Assembly: GCA_903861145.1 (NCBI GenBank)
Contig: CAIOTH010000091.1
Span: forward strand, 1 to 45,137
Direction: 5' to 3'
Length of the DNA: 45,137 bases
Source of the DNA: an uncultured Bacteroidota bacterium
GTDB taxonomy: Bacteria > Bacteroidota > Bacteroidia > Chitinophagales > LD1
A program made the position numbers and the translations under genes. Below, piece after piece: positions 14,101-21,758 of this stretch (positions are counted from its first letter, which is position 1; every line of letters starts with the position of its first letter). Below the pieces are notes generated by a model that worked only from the letters and a program-made list of their open reading frames with translations, was not told the origin of the DNA and made no database searches.

Positions 14101-15237
14101 CTCGATTTTGTAAACGGCCGACCTTATAATTACAGGCCCGACTCTATCGTGGCCTGGGTTAAATATAACCTTGCACCCGGCGATTCGGGCGGGTTTATTT
14201 ACTCGTTACACAACCAGGGTAATGTTGTTGCGCAGCAATGGTGCTTTCTTGGCGGCAACACGGGTGGTGTGTATAAAAGGGTTGCGTTTAAAGTTGATTA
14301 CAGTTCGGGCCTTACGCCCGACTCGTTTATGATGGCCATTATTGTGCCCGGCAAATACGATAGCATAAGCTTTGATGATTTTGGATTTACCCCTGCGGCA
14401 GCGCCGCCAATATTTAATGGCAATTTCGAAACCTGGTTTAATTACCCCATACATAACCTTTTATACTGGGATTATTTGCGCTTTTTGGTATTCGACTCAG
14501 TACCCGGTTATTCGTTTGACGCTGTTAGCCAAACTTATTTTAACCCGCCGTACGATTATGCCGCGCAAATTCAAAATGTATTCCCTGCTTTGGGTGGCTC
14601 AATACCCGGTGCCATTGGCACCAGCGAGGGCTATTTAGGGCCACCGGGGCCTTCATTTGCTGTTAACGCCCGGCATGTAACGCTAAATGGCTTTTATAAA
14701 TATTACCCCGTAAACGGCGATACAGCGCTTTTTACTGTGGCAATGTATAAGGCCGGCCAGATATGCGGCGAGGGTGCTTTTTATGCCCCCGATTCGGTTA
14801 CTGAGTTTACGCCGTTTAGTATCCCTATTAATTACTACTTATCAACCGATATACCCGATAGCGGGTCGGTGGGCTTTAGTTGTTTTACCAATGGACTGCG
14901 CGGCCCTTCTAAACTGGTGCTTGACAAACTGCATTTTGACGGATTTATTGCCGGGCTTGATGAAACAAATGGTAACAATACCGTAATAGATAAAGGCGGC
15001 ATTAAGATTTATCCCAACCCCGCTACCTCTTTATTGCATGTTGAGCTAACCGGTTTTGACGAGGTGCCGATGACCTTCGAAATACACGACATCAGCGGCC
15101 GTTTACTTTCCACCAACCGTTGCGAACCGGGCACCCAAAACACAACCATCAACGTTGCGCAACTACCTGCCGGTATTTACCTGTTAACAGCAATTAACAG
15201 CGGGCAGGTTACTACTGCAAAGTTTGTAAAATATTAA
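11119..15237 (+). CDS. Large secreted T9SS protein: YCF48-like propeller, five fibronectin-like repeats, sorting domain; 1,372 aa
   Basis: Start choices are the ATG at 11119 or 11125. After a signal peptide (FYVFMLAMLFAEFAHGQQ), residues about 30-330 form YCF48/BNR-like repeats (STDGAHTW, RTADGGLTW, ETTDGGQTW, with 'NADTGYIVG' strands). Five tandem fibronectin-like repeats of about 98 residues follow (about 437-933); each has a 'T.ATL.G.V..LP..V.F.Y' start and an 'INDTL.HNV.A.V.GL.P...Y.FR' middle. Two carbohydrate-binding-like beta domains come next (about 935-1280). The last 80 residues are a type A T9SS sorting domain (IKIYPNPATSLLHVEL, DISGRLLS, LPAGIYLLT, KFVKY). The protein is therefore exported and attached to the cell surface or released. 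Adhesion or polymer binding is likely. No catalytic residues are seen. Confidence 0.88.
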   Translation: MFMSNRFYVFMLAMLFAEFAHGQQWGSSRVIHNRSIYSVFIRNPQNITISGGNDYNASLESVFNATDFGLNWNESTADTFGFCVRSIAFADPQHGFGSGFFGNYVHTTDGGLTWPRDTLPVNRNFFKAVYSSSTNAYLAGGEELNSNVQTILKSTDGAHTWAVVRDTAGPVLRSIAFMDTLRGCAVGDTGTILRTADGGLTWQAVTSPVQLNFNSITFINADTGYIVGGNRALDSSRVVLRTANGGISWAVIQNLPGAWLTDVWFMNADTGYIVGDLATFLETTDGGQTWTAQSVTNATGAEYFTSVRFYNAGFGVIGSLFGQVFVYANPPVPLVKTGSAVIQYLNQQQVVNVSGSTNTHGSPANMSFIVGHDSLLTGAIETLFPIEVTSNSFVSELFDIGAMHPSPGTHYFACKVTNTSGSYYGDTVKFIVPADTAVLIATGTTNGGTTSITLNGQVGNLPVGANVYFEYSFLGETNVHTVAATPPVINDTLAHNVAANVTGIIPNMQYQFRVKAIADSDIFYSGLLAFSLSAPIAIVNTQPATNITSTSATLQGVVSGLQLPASVWFQYILSGDTTMVAAVPPNINDVLSHNVQAQVTGLLTDSVYQYRVIVLLDSDYTYYGNFLTFFASPLSNGNIVVSTSVPVNVTTSSATLQGAVSNLPLQATVWFEYVFNGVTTTVPGVPAVVNDTLSHNVSAQLSGLTPYAQYVYRIKVLLNNGVTIYGDYFTFYAFSAGNIILIADSSNNATLGGANVFGHVGNLHFPAHVFFSYWTGASPVVTVPAMPGYINDTLTYAVTAQLGGLVPYSRYYCNVVVTDSPFIYQSSDTLQFLTGVRRVTTLPATNVTTTSAVLNGVGDSLPIPGSVYFQYWVSGSAATIIPGNPATIQDALPHNISAPVTGLVPDNIYQFRLKFVDTTGGVSYGDTLQVYTGASEIPNWDFQLWSYDTIPMPYGWLITTDHFKRVTGHSGNYGIEVSGQNIISLGQFAPNGNTLDFVNGRPYNYRPDSIVAWVKYNLAPGDSGGFIYSLHNQGNVVAQQWCFLGGNTGGVYKRVAFKVDYSSGLTPDSFMMAIIVPGKYDSISFDDFGFTPAAAPPIFNGNFETWFNYPIHNLLYWDYLRFLVFDSVPGYSFDAVSQTYFNPPYDYAAQIQNVFPALGGSIPGAIGTSEGYLGPPGPSFAVNARHVTLNGFYKYYPVNGDTALFTVAMYKAGQICGEGAFYAPDSVTEFTPFSIPINYYLSTDIPDSGSVGFSCFTNGLRGPSKLVLDKLHFDGFIAGLDETNGNNTVIDKGGIKIYPNPATSLLHVELTGFDEVPMTFEIHDISGRLLSTNRCEPGTQNTTINVAQLPAGIYLLTAINSGQVTTAKFVKY

Positions 15238-15435
15238 ATGACCGTTGTATTCCCTCTCTCTATTTCAAAGAGTGATGCCTGAACAGTGGGCGATTGAATA
15301 TCAGGCGCACCGGTTAACTCATTCAACCTGTTACCATAAATAATTTTGGAGTGTGCAGCAATTGCATCTGTAAATAATCTCCCTCATATATAATAAGGAA
15401 AAACAATTTGCGTTACAGGGGGTCATTAATACTTT

Positions 15436-15948
15436 ATGAAAGTATCGGCCACCTTAGTGTTGATGCTGCTGCTATTAGTGTGTAAAGCCCAAACTGCCGA
15501 TAGCACCGGTGTAAGGCTTGAACGCTACAAACAGCAATACAACCAAAATCTTTTTTCGTTAAACCAATATCAATGGCTAAAAGCGCAGCTGTTAGATATT
15601 CCGTTTAGCATCAACGCGTTCCCCGATAGCGTACGTGCGCAGGTTTTGCACAGGCGTTACCGCAGCCGTATTATTGGCGGTAGTTGTCTGGTGGGTATAG
15701 GTTTTACCACTGCCATGGTTGGGGCCATAGTAGCAGGGGTTGTTGTTCCTTATCAAAACGAACCCTTCAGGCCCCGCGAGTTGGCGCACCCGTTTGTTTA
15801 TACCAGTGTTATGGGCGGCTTTACCGCTATTATAGGTGCAGTGCTTTTAGGCTTTGGCGAACACGACCGAAGGCTTTATTATAACGATTATGTTGCCCTG
15901 CGCCTAACCGGTGGCAACAATAGCATAGGGTTGGCTTGTAACTTTTAA
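15436..15948 (+). CDS. Exported protein with SHOCT-like segment and two membrane helices, 170 aa
   Basis: The signal peptide ends at KAQ. Residues about 28-53 (VRLERYKQQYNQNLFSLNQY and QWLKAQLL) fit the SHOCT short-helix pattern 'L..Y...Y..GLI...EY...KA.LL'. SHOCT motifs usually sit at the C-terminus of cytoplasmic or membrane proteins, so a position right after a signal peptide is unusual. Two hydrophobic helices follow (IIGGSCLVGIGFTTAMVGAI and VMGGFTAIIGAVLLGFG). It is separated by 10 bases from the next gene, which begins with a similar segment. The two are probably one operon and may act together in the envelope. No enzyme motif is seen. Confidence 0.7.
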   Translation: MKVSATLVLMLLLLVCKAQTADSTGVRLERYKQQYNQNLFSLNQYQWLKAQLLDIPFSINAFPDSVRAQVLHRRYRSRIIGGSCLVGIGFTTAMVGAIVAGVVVPYQNEPFRPRELAHPFVYTSVMGGFTAIIGAVLLGFGEHDRRLYYNDYVALRLTGGNNSIGLACNF

Positions 15949-15958
15949 AACCGCAGTA

Positions 15959-16735
15959 ATGAAACAAATACTTTTTGCACTAAGCCTGCTGTTAACGCAA
16001 CAGCTATTTGCCCAAATGCCCGATAGCACCGCTATTAAACTGCGTCAATACCAGGATTACTACGACCGTGGCCTCATTAACAATAACGAGTACCAAATAA
16101 TGCGTGCAAAAACATTGCAGTTAAACAAACCCTCAAAACCGATACACTATGCTTGTTACGACAGCCTTAAACAATACAATCAAAAACTAACTTTTGAAGT
16201 GGGTATTGAACCGGTGGCGTTTTTTAGCGTACGGTATATCGAAAAATATCATGGTATAGATGGTAATGGCCAGGCGTATAGTGGCAGCCAGCTAGCCGGT
16301 GTAATTCCTTACGGCGGCATGGCGGTTGCCATAGGTGCGGCGTATAAAAAAAGGTACCACGCCCATATACTAATTAGCTACGAGGGCACACCCGGCGAAC
16401 AGATTTTTATGCTGGGTGCCGGCTTTAGCGGTAACCTGCTGCACGGCAAAGTATCGCCCTTTATACATGTAGAGGGCGGTTATGCCACCGGTAACAGTGC
16501 AGAGGCCGATTCGGAAAGCCCTTACAACGGGTGCTACACATCGGCTGGCGTTGGCCTTTACGTGCAGGTTTCAAAACTATGTGCCATCACCCTATCGCCC
16601 GACTACCGGTTTATTTACGGCCACACAAAACAAACATCCTTTTACGATAACGGCATTGCACTCAATACATCATGGCAAAAAGTAGACAGCTTTAACCACC
16701 AGTTGGGAATAAGGTTTGCAGCTATATTTTATTGA
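15959..16735 (+). CDS. Predicted outer-membrane beta-barrel protein with N-terminal SHOCT-like segment, 258 aa
   Basis: A signal peptide (ILFALSLLLTQQLFAQ) is followed by the SHOCT-like stretch IKLRQYQDYYDRGLINNNEY and IMRAKTLQ, closely matching the start of the mature upstream protein. The remainder (about 75-258) alternates hydrophobic and polar residues with glycine/aromatic turns and ends in the strand HQLGIRFAAIFY with a terminal aromatic, as outer-membrane barrels do. It follows the upstream gene by 10 bases. The shared segment suggests the pair contacts a common partner or each other. Pore, receptor or structural roles cannot be told apart. Confidence 0.72.
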   Translation: MKQILFALSLLLTQQLFAQMPDSTAIKLRQYQDYYDRGLINNNEYQIMRAKTLQLNKPSKPIHYACYDSLKQYNQKLTFEVGIEPVAFFSVRYIEKYHGIDGNGQAYSGSQLAGVIPYGGMAVAIGAAYKKRYHAHILISYEGTPGEQIFMLGAGFSGNLLHGKVSPFIHVEGGYATGNSAEADSESPYNGCYTSAGVGLYVQVSKLCAITLSPDYRFIYGHTKQTSFYDNGIALNTSWQKVDSFNHQLGIRFAAIFY

Positions 16736-16856
16736 ATGTACTAATGGTTAGCTGATGCCGTGGTAACGCCGGCGGCGGCAAAAAAAAATGTGATTATTTT
16801 CTATGGATTTTATATATCCGGTTATCTAATCTAAAGGAGATTGAAAACGAAATACT

Positions 16857-17372
16857 ATGAAAATAGCCATCCTAATAATTGCCTCGCTATCGCTGCTGAC
16901 CGGATGCCATGTGCAGAAATTCGAAAAAATTATTTTTCATACCACCCAATGTTTTGGAACCTGCCCCAGCTATCACCTCGAAATTGATAATGACAAGAAA
17001 ATTAGCCTTTACGCCGAAACTGTATTCAGTAAAGACCGGCATGCGTTATTTAGATTTGATACTACAAAAATGGGCTACTTTACCGGTAAGGTTGCCGACA
17101 CCTCATTTAAAAAACTGGTAAGAGAATTTAATGCTGTGGGTATTGGGTCTTTAAATTTTGACGGTGCCAATTGCTGCGATGGAAGCGAAATTACCATCAT
17201 TGCATACTATGATGGTAAGCGTAAATACTTAAAATCGATGTTTCCACCCGCAAAAGCCGGACCGCTGATAGATATTCTTTACGAAATATGCGGGAAAAGC
17301 AAATTACAGAGAACGGACAAAAAGTTCTACATAGAAGATACTTCCCAAAGTCAGTATTCGCCGGGCAGCTAA
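16857..17372 (+). CDS. DUF6438-like lipoprotein, 171 aa
   Basis: The lipobox is LLTGCH. The mature protein begins FEKIIFHTTQCFGTCPSYHL, which matches the DUF6438 signature 'CFGTCP.Y.L.I...G'. Later features of the same family are the strand AETVFSKDRHALFRFD, a FKKLVREFNAVGI helix and the DGAN-CCDGSE motif (residues about 102-111). The function of DUF6438 is unknown. The conserved cysteines suggest a disulfide-stabilised envelope protein. The 120-base gap before it contains a GC-rich inverted repeat near 16754-16773, which I could not classify. Confidence 0.8.
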   Translation: MKIAILIIASLSLLTGCHVQKFEKIIFHTTQCFGTCPSYHLEIDNDKKISLYAETVFSKDRHALFRFDTTKMGYFTGKVADTSFKKLVREFNAVGIGSLNFDGANCCDGSEITIIAYYDGKRKYLKSMFPPAKAGPLIDILYEICGKSKLQRTDKKFYIEDTSQSQYSPGS

Positions 17373-17511
17373 GCAGGTGTGTGCGTTGTTTATCCCGGTC
17401 AATCTAAACTATGGCATGTGCGCCGGTTACAATAGCATATTATTGCCCTCAAAATCAACCAAATAGCAATACCTGCAACAGATTACATTACTCTTATTTT
17501 TTTTTAATAAC

Positions 17512-17543
17512 TTGCACATAATTGCACTTTACACACAACTTTG
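17512..17543 (+). promoter_or_regulatory. Possible promoter for the S74 protein gene
   Basis: TTG (17512-17514) and CAACTTTG (17536-17543) are 21 bases apart. The second box differs from TAnnTTTG at its first base. The ATG is 53 bases further on. Confidence 0.3.
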
Positions 17544-17595
17544 CAATTAAACCTTAACACGTAACTAACTTTTTATAACCTTAAAATTAAGTTTT

Positions 17596-18954
17596 ATGAA
17601 AGCTAAATTATTTACAAGCCTGCTTGCACTTATGGCGCTGGTGTTAGCAACAAATGGCCAGGCGCCTCAGGGCATTAATTACCAGGCTGTAGCACGCAAC
17701 GCAGCAGGCACGCCACTTACCAACCACCATGTGGGTTTGCAGTTTTCGGTTTACGTGGGTGCGCCTACCGGCACCGCGGTTTATGTTGAATCTGATACCG
17801 CAACAACCAACGAGTTTGGCTTATTTACTACCGTAATAGGTGGTGGCACAGCTACAACCGGTACTTTTGTAAATATTAACTGGGGTAGTGGCGGCAATGT
17901 TTATTTAAATGTTGGTATTGACCCAACCGGGGGCACCAGTTATACAAGCATGGGCACCACGCAACTACAAAGCGTTCCTTATGCTTTAAATAGCTCGCAA
18001 TGGTCCAGCAACGGATTGGACATCGTCAATAATAATTCAAACGGGGCGGTAGATGTTGTTAGCTCCGATCAGGATATAATGAATCTAACCGGTTCGGCAA
18101 CCAACACCAGCCCGTACATTGCATTTAGTAATATAGGTGGCAGGTACCGGGGCTATGTGGGTATATGGAGCGATACCGCCGGCTTTGATGTAGGTACCGG
18201 CGGTGGCAATACTACCGGTAATTTTAACCTGGTTACCCAGGCCTCACCTAAGATGACTATTACACCCACAGGTTTAGTGGGCATAGGCACCACTGCACCC
18301 GGTGCGCAACTGGATGTGCAGGGAGATATTTCGATGGGCCTCAGCACCGGTAGTGCCGCTCGTTTAAGCTTGCGGAATTCAACCCTCAGTATTGGATTAA
18401 CAGCACTTAGCACAGGCCTTGTACTTGGTAACGGCGGCAACACAACCGACCCACTTATTTATTTTGAGGAATCGGATAACGCCATTATTCCTAATTATAA
18501 CAACGTTACCAGTTTAGGTAACTCCAGTTATAAATTTACATCGCTTTGGGCCACCAACGGTACTATACAAACCAGCGATGCCAGGTTGAAGACCAATATC
18601 CAAAACCTGAACATGGGCCTGAAAGAAGTGATGGCTTTAAGGCCGGTTAGCTACGATTGGCTAAACCCCGCACAAGGCGATGCAGGCAAAATAGGCTTTA
18701 TTGCACAGGAAGTAGAAAAGATTGTGCCGCAGGCCGTTGTGCATGAGCATGTAAGCGACAAACAAATTGAAGAAATTAAAGCCATGCACAGGGTTGTGCC
18801 CGAGGTAAGAGACCCATACGGTATGAACTACAGCGAAATGATACCGGTGCTTACCAAAGCCATACAAGAGCAGCAGGCTTTGATTGAACAACAAAACGCA
18901 CAAATTGCCAAACTGCAACAACAAGTTAATATGCTGATGGAGAAAGGCAAATAA
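17596..18954 (+). CDS. Secreted S74-type (tail-fibre chaperone) surface protein, 452 aa
   Basis: After the signal peptide comes the module APQGINYQAVARNAAG... (residues about 22-135), which is shared with the genes at 30205 and 34207 and ends in a SVPYAL motif. A repetitive beta region follows. The C-terminus is a peptidase S74 intramolecular chaperone domain: TSDARLK with the catalytic dyad Ser327 and Lys332, GLKEVMALRPVSYDW, KIGFIAQEVEKIVPQAV and NYSEMIPVLTKAIQEQQ, ending in a coiled coil (ALIEQQNAQIAKLQQQ). In phage tail spikes this domain trimerises the fibre and then cleaves itself off before the Ser. A trimeric surface fibre is therefore inferred. The domain is full length here. Confidence 0.85.
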   Translation: MKAKLFTSLLALMALVLATNGQAPQGINYQAVARNAAGTPLTNHHVGLQFSVYVGAPTGTAVYVESDTATTNEFGLFTTVIGGGTATTGTFVNINWGSGGNVYLNVGIDPTGGTSYTSMGTTQLQSVPYALNSSQWSSNGLDIVNNNSNGAVDVVSSDQDIMNLTGSATNTSPYIAFSNIGGRYRGYVGIWSDTAGFDVGTGGGNTTGNFNLVTQASPKMTITPTGLVGIGTTAPGAQLDVQGDISMGLSTGSAARLSLRNSTLSIGLTALSTGLVLGNGGNTTDPLIYFEESDNAIIPNYNNVTSLGNSSYKFTSLWATNGTIQTSDARLKTNIQNLNMGLKEVMALRPVSYDWLNPAQGDAGKIGFIAQEVEKIVPQAVVHEHVSDKQIEEIKAMHRVVPEVRDPYGMNYSEMIPVLTKAIQEQQALIEQQNAQIAKLQQQVNMLMEKGK

Positions 18955-18977
18955 GAAATTACTTAATATTTATTTGA

Positions 18978-19021
18978 GCAGGGCCTCCTCATTCCGGGTT
19001 TATGGAAAGGGGAGGCCCTGC
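18978..19021 (+). terminator. Strong 11-bp stem after the S74 gene
   Basis: GCAGGGCCTCC (18978-18988) and GGAGGCCCTGC (19011-19021) are perfectly complementary around a 22-base loop. No T-run follows, so it may be a transcript-end hairpin that is not a classic intrinsic terminator, or a palindromic repeat. Confidence 0.45.
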
Positions 19022-19146
19022 TGTCGTTCAAGCGTGCCGGCACGGAAAATCTGAGGAAAGGGAAACCGGCCCCAACGATAGCAAATATTCTCATTTACAT
19101 ATAGCGACATATCATACCATTTTTCTTATACATTTGTTGCAAGCCG

Positions 19147-19450
19147 ATGAGGACACTCGCACTTATTCTACTATTCTGGTTTACTACTTTTTTTTGCAAA
19201 GCCGCCCCGGGTTTTACCATTGATATTTCCAAGCCCGATTACGGCCTGCTGGTTAATCGTACACATACCGAAAGAACGGTTGCGCTTTTCGATTATTACG
19301 GTAAATTTCTGCGAGACCATCAAACGTTTCAACTTAACTGCTGCCGATAACTTTACCATCAACATTTCTGACTTAAGCAGCAGCGTTTATTTTGTATCGC
19401 ATAAAATGGATGCTGAAACGTTTACGCAAAAGGTGGTAGTAATAAAATAG
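19147..19450 (+). pseudogene. Frameshifted mini gene: signal peptide plus T9SS-tail-like domain
   Basis: Frame 1 starts at ATG 19147 with a signal peptide (MRTLALILLFWFTTFFCKA) and continues with the first half of a T9SS type A-like domain (DISKPDYGLLVNRT, VALFDYYGKFLR), then meets a stop at 19350. The next frame supplies the second half: FNLTAADNFTINISDLSSSV, YFVSH and the terminal QKVVVIK. The two halves join by a one-base shift near 19305-19320. The repaired product would be about 100 residues, a sorting-domain-like fold with no cargo. Either a real inactivating indel, a programmed shift or an assembly error is possible. A TACATTTG box lies at 19129-19136. Confidence 0.6.
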
Positions 19451-19478
19451 AGTAAGGCAATTAGTATTTTTTGCCTAA

Positions 19479-19506
19479 CCGGCTCTCATTTATCTATGAG
19501 GGCTGG
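19479..19506 (+). terminator. Hairpin after the frameshifted mini gene
   Basis: CCGGCTCTCAT (19479-19489) and ATGAGGGCTGG (19496-19506) form an 11-bp stem with two G-U pairs. A preceding weak stem (AGGCA / TGCCT, 19455-19476) is also present. There is no T-run, so support is moderate. Confidence 0.4.
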
Positions 19507-19614
19507 TTGGCGTTTAGGGCTGTACAGGTTTTTGAAGCATTGCTGAATGATAACTTTAAATAAATCCACAAATCGTCGTAATTCATACCATTTATTTTAA
19601 CTATCTTCGACTAC

Positions 19615-20166
19615 ATGAAGTGGCTGTTTTTTCTCTTTTCCTTTATGCTTCAAACGCAAAGTTTCTGCCAGCAATTTAGCCGGCAGCAGTTACGCAGTTT
19701 GATAGTACAGGCTATGGAACGCAGAGGCACTTTAGACTCGCTTACGCAGCAATTAGCATCGATTGAGAAGAAAACGCCGGCAGAAGAAAGCTACTTTGGC
19801 ATGTGCAATGCCATGTACTGCCAATACGATGATAGTTACATGGCCAAGTTGAAACACGTTATGAAATCGCGCAGCCACCTTAACAGCGCGGTTGAAAGAG
19901 ATGCAAAAGACCCGGAATTGCGCTTTATGCGGCTTATGCTGGAGCACTTTCTACCCGGCTTTTTAGGCCTCAACAAACATATTACAGACGACCTGAAAGT
20001 AATATTTGCCAATCCGGATTTTGTTAACAACGACCCCGCACTGAAAAAGAAAGTACTTGAGTTTTTGTTATGGTGCAAGCGCTGCACCCCCGAACAGGAA
20101 AAACTTCTTCAAACCCAATTAGATGAACTGAATAAAAACGCCGCGCCTTCGGCGGTAAAAGGATAG
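19615..20166 (+). CDS. Secreted helical protein of unknown function, 183 aa
   Basis: A signal peptide (WLFFLFSFMLQTQSFCQQ) precedes a mainly helical protein. Recognisable features are ESYFGMCNAMYCQYDDSYM, with two nearby cysteines, and DPELRFMRLMLEHFLPGFLG, followed by the motif LNKHITDDLKVIF. This layout ('E.RFLR......P.FLG....I..D') recalls a conserved hypothetical family of Bacteroidota, but I cannot name it. The protein is probably periplasmic. A TATCTTCG box at 19602-19609, one base off the usual promoter box, ends five bases before the ATG. No operon partner is evident. Confidence 0.7.
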   Translation: MKWLFFLFSFMLQTQSFCQQFSRQQLRSLIVQAMERRGTLDSLTQQLASIEKKTPAEESYFGMCNAMYCQYDDSYMAKLKHVMKSRSHLNSAVERDAKDPELRFMRLMLEHFLPGFLGLNKHITDDLKVIFANPDFVNNDPALKKKVLEFLLWCKRCTPEQEKLLQTQLDELNKNAAPSAVKG

Positions 20167-20282
20167 TGCGTTTGGCAATATGGGGCATACTCACAACCAC
20201 GGGGTCAGTAGGCACTCAAATTATTATTGGTTATTTCCAAAAGTGAAAATTTTTGAAGCAGACGCTCAATGGCATTAGCAGT

Positions 20283-20738
20283 TTAGTCAGATAAATTTGT
20301 TCGCTGCGAAAGCTCGTATGCCCACTTCAGTTGTTCCGGCTCATCCTCATTAAATTTATTCAATAATGCCCAGCAAGGGCCCAAAGAGGTGAGGTCCATC
20401 CGCGCATCCAATGTTTCACCGGCCTGAAATGGAGTGGGGTTGTTGATATTGTTCCTCCGAAAATCGCACCTGAAGGCGAATGTGAATCTGCCGCATTGAA
20501 AAGCGAATATCTGCCCCGTTTCAGGATTTACTAAAATGTTATGTATACCGCCTAATATCCATTTGCAGCCTACCGGCAAATCGGCAGCATATTCTTCAAA
20601 AAACACAACACCTCCTTCATCAAACCCCGATATATCTTCGCCACTGCTCAGCTTGCTTTCTTGTTCAGCATCCAGCTTCATAAAAGCAAATGCCGGTTGG
20701 TTGTTGGGGTGGGCTAATATTTTTTGTAGAAGCGACAT
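20283..20738 (-). CDS. Cytoplasmic hypothetical protein, 151 aa
   Basis: No signal peptide or membrane helix is visible. The protein is acidic and mixed alpha/beta, with GGVVFFEEYAADLPVGCKWI and ILVNPETGQIFAFQCG as the most regular strands. The hydrophobic/acidic pattern and the 'NPETGQIF' strand loosely resemble SMI1/KNR4-type or immunity-like proteins, but I do not recognise a family. It is separated by 63 bases from the secreted protein gene upstream on the same strand (20802-21515), so co-transcription is possible. Confidence 0.65.
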   Translation of the reverse strand: MSLLQKILAHPNNQPAFAFMKLDAEQESKLSSGEDISGFDEGGVVFFEEYAADLPVGCKWILGGIHNILVNPETGQIFAFQCGRFTFAFRCDFRRNNINNPTPFQAGETLDARMDLTSLGPCWALLNKFNEDEPEQLKWAYELSQRTNLSD

Positions 20739-20801
20739 AGCGCGAAAGGTAGGAACTATTTTAATTTGAAACGGAGTGCTGTATGTGTCCTGAGCAAATG
20801 T

Positions 20802-21515
20802 TTAGTGAGCATTCTTCGGGGCAGTATCATATTTGCTTTTCACACATTTATTATACTGCCTTACAATGTCGGGCATATCCTCGTAATAAAACTCTTTATT
20901 AGCGATTTTCGCCACCAGTGCCGGGCAATCGGCAAAAATTTCTTCGCACTGCTTGCGGAAGGCCACCACGTAAGCATGAACCAACGGCGAACCCGAACCG
21001 ATGATAGGATATAACTCGTTATTGTAAGCCACATAATAAAACAGCACCATTTTACCCGAGGAACCCATGGCTACCAGCCTCTCGAACGAGTATAATTGGC
21101 ATTTACCCTCCTCAACCACATGCACCAAACAAAAAATTTTGGAGCGGATTGTGTACTGGTCTTTCAATTGTAACGAAAGGTATTTCTTCCATCCTTCGGG
21201 TGCATCGTAATCGTATAATTGCTTAATGGCAAAAGGAAAAAAATTACACTCCGAATCGTTGGGAAAGGAAAAGAAGATGACATTATCCATTAGCGGGCTA
21301 AAAACCTTTTCCATACTCTCTTTAGGCATCCCCGGTTTCATTCTTCCAAAGATGGTATCCGATTTATCCGTTATTATAAAACACCTGTCCCAGGTTTTAT
21401 GCTCAGCGGCAATTTTCGCCAGCCTTTTTTCCCGCATAGTCATTTTTGTTGGCGGCGTTTGTGCGTTTGCATTTAAAAGCGGCAACAACATCAGCAATAC
21501 AATCAAATAGTTCAT
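20802..21515 (-). CDS. Secreted protein of unknown function, 237 aa
   Basis: The signal peptide is MNYLIVLLMLLPLLNANAQ. The mature protein has an early strand CFIITDKSDTIFGRMK, typical of Bacteroidota proteins that begin 'G.I.T..GDTL.G.I'. It ends in a helical part, CEEIFADCPALVAKIANKEF and DIVRQYNKCVKS, matching a frequent C-terminal pattern 'FADCP.L...I.NKE.....I..IV..YN'. No enzyme motif is seen. It is probably periplasmic or attached to the outer membrane. It diverges from htpG across a 287-base gap. Confidence 0.75.
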   Translation of the reverse strand: MNYLIVLLMLLPLLNANAQTPPTKMTMREKRLAKIAAEHKTWDRCFIITDKSDTIFGRMKPGMPKESMEKVFSPLMDNVIFFSFPNDSECNFFPFAIKQLYDYDAPEGWKKYLSLQLKDQYTIRSKIFCLVHVVEEGKCQLYSFERLVAMGSSGKMVLFYYVAYNNELYPIIGSGSPLVHAYVVAFRKQCEEIFADCPALVAKIANKEFYYEDMPDIVRQYNKCVKSKYDTAPKNAH

Positions 21516-21609
21516 CTTCTGTTGGCTTGAAAGTTTTTAGGCTGCCCGGATTAATTATTGGTGTTAAGGCTTATACCACAATAATAAATATAATTAATGT
21601 AAGCTGAGA

Positions 21610-21631
21610 GCCTGCCCGTGTTATCGCAGGC
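21610..21631 (+). terminator. Hairpin with T-rich tail in the htpG upstream gap
   Basis: GCCTGC (21610-21615) and GCAGGC (21626-21631) pair across CCGTGTTATC, followed by ACAAGTTTTTCTTT. No plus-strand gene lies just upstream, so its role is unclear. It may be a short untranslated transcript end or a chance structure. Confidence 0.25.
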
Positions 21632-21719
21632 ACAAGTTTTTCTTTCGACTGCTTTGGTTGTCATTCACTGAAGTAGAAATGAGTAAGTTTACGCCCGCGC
21701 CAGCCAAGGGCACTGCAAT

Positions 21720-21748
21720 ACTGACAAGCATTTTGCAAAAATGTCAGT
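21720..21748. promoter_or_regulatory. Palindrome ACTGACA / TGTCAGT upstream of htpG
   Basis: ACTGACA (21720-21726) and TGTCAGT (21742-21748) are perfect inverted arms around 15 bases that themselves include TTTTGCAAAA. The right arm ends 10 bases before a sigma-54-like promoter. It is not a CIRCE element. It could bind an activator or repressor of the heat-shock gene. Confidence 0.5.
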
Positions 21749-21758
21749 TACAGGGCCG

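Noticed and set aside
21720-21748. CIRCE heat-shock operator upstream of htpG
   Set aside because: CIRCE arms are TTAGCACTC/GAGTGCTAA with a 9-base spacer. The arms here are ACTGACA/TGTCAGT with 15 bases, so it is a different element.
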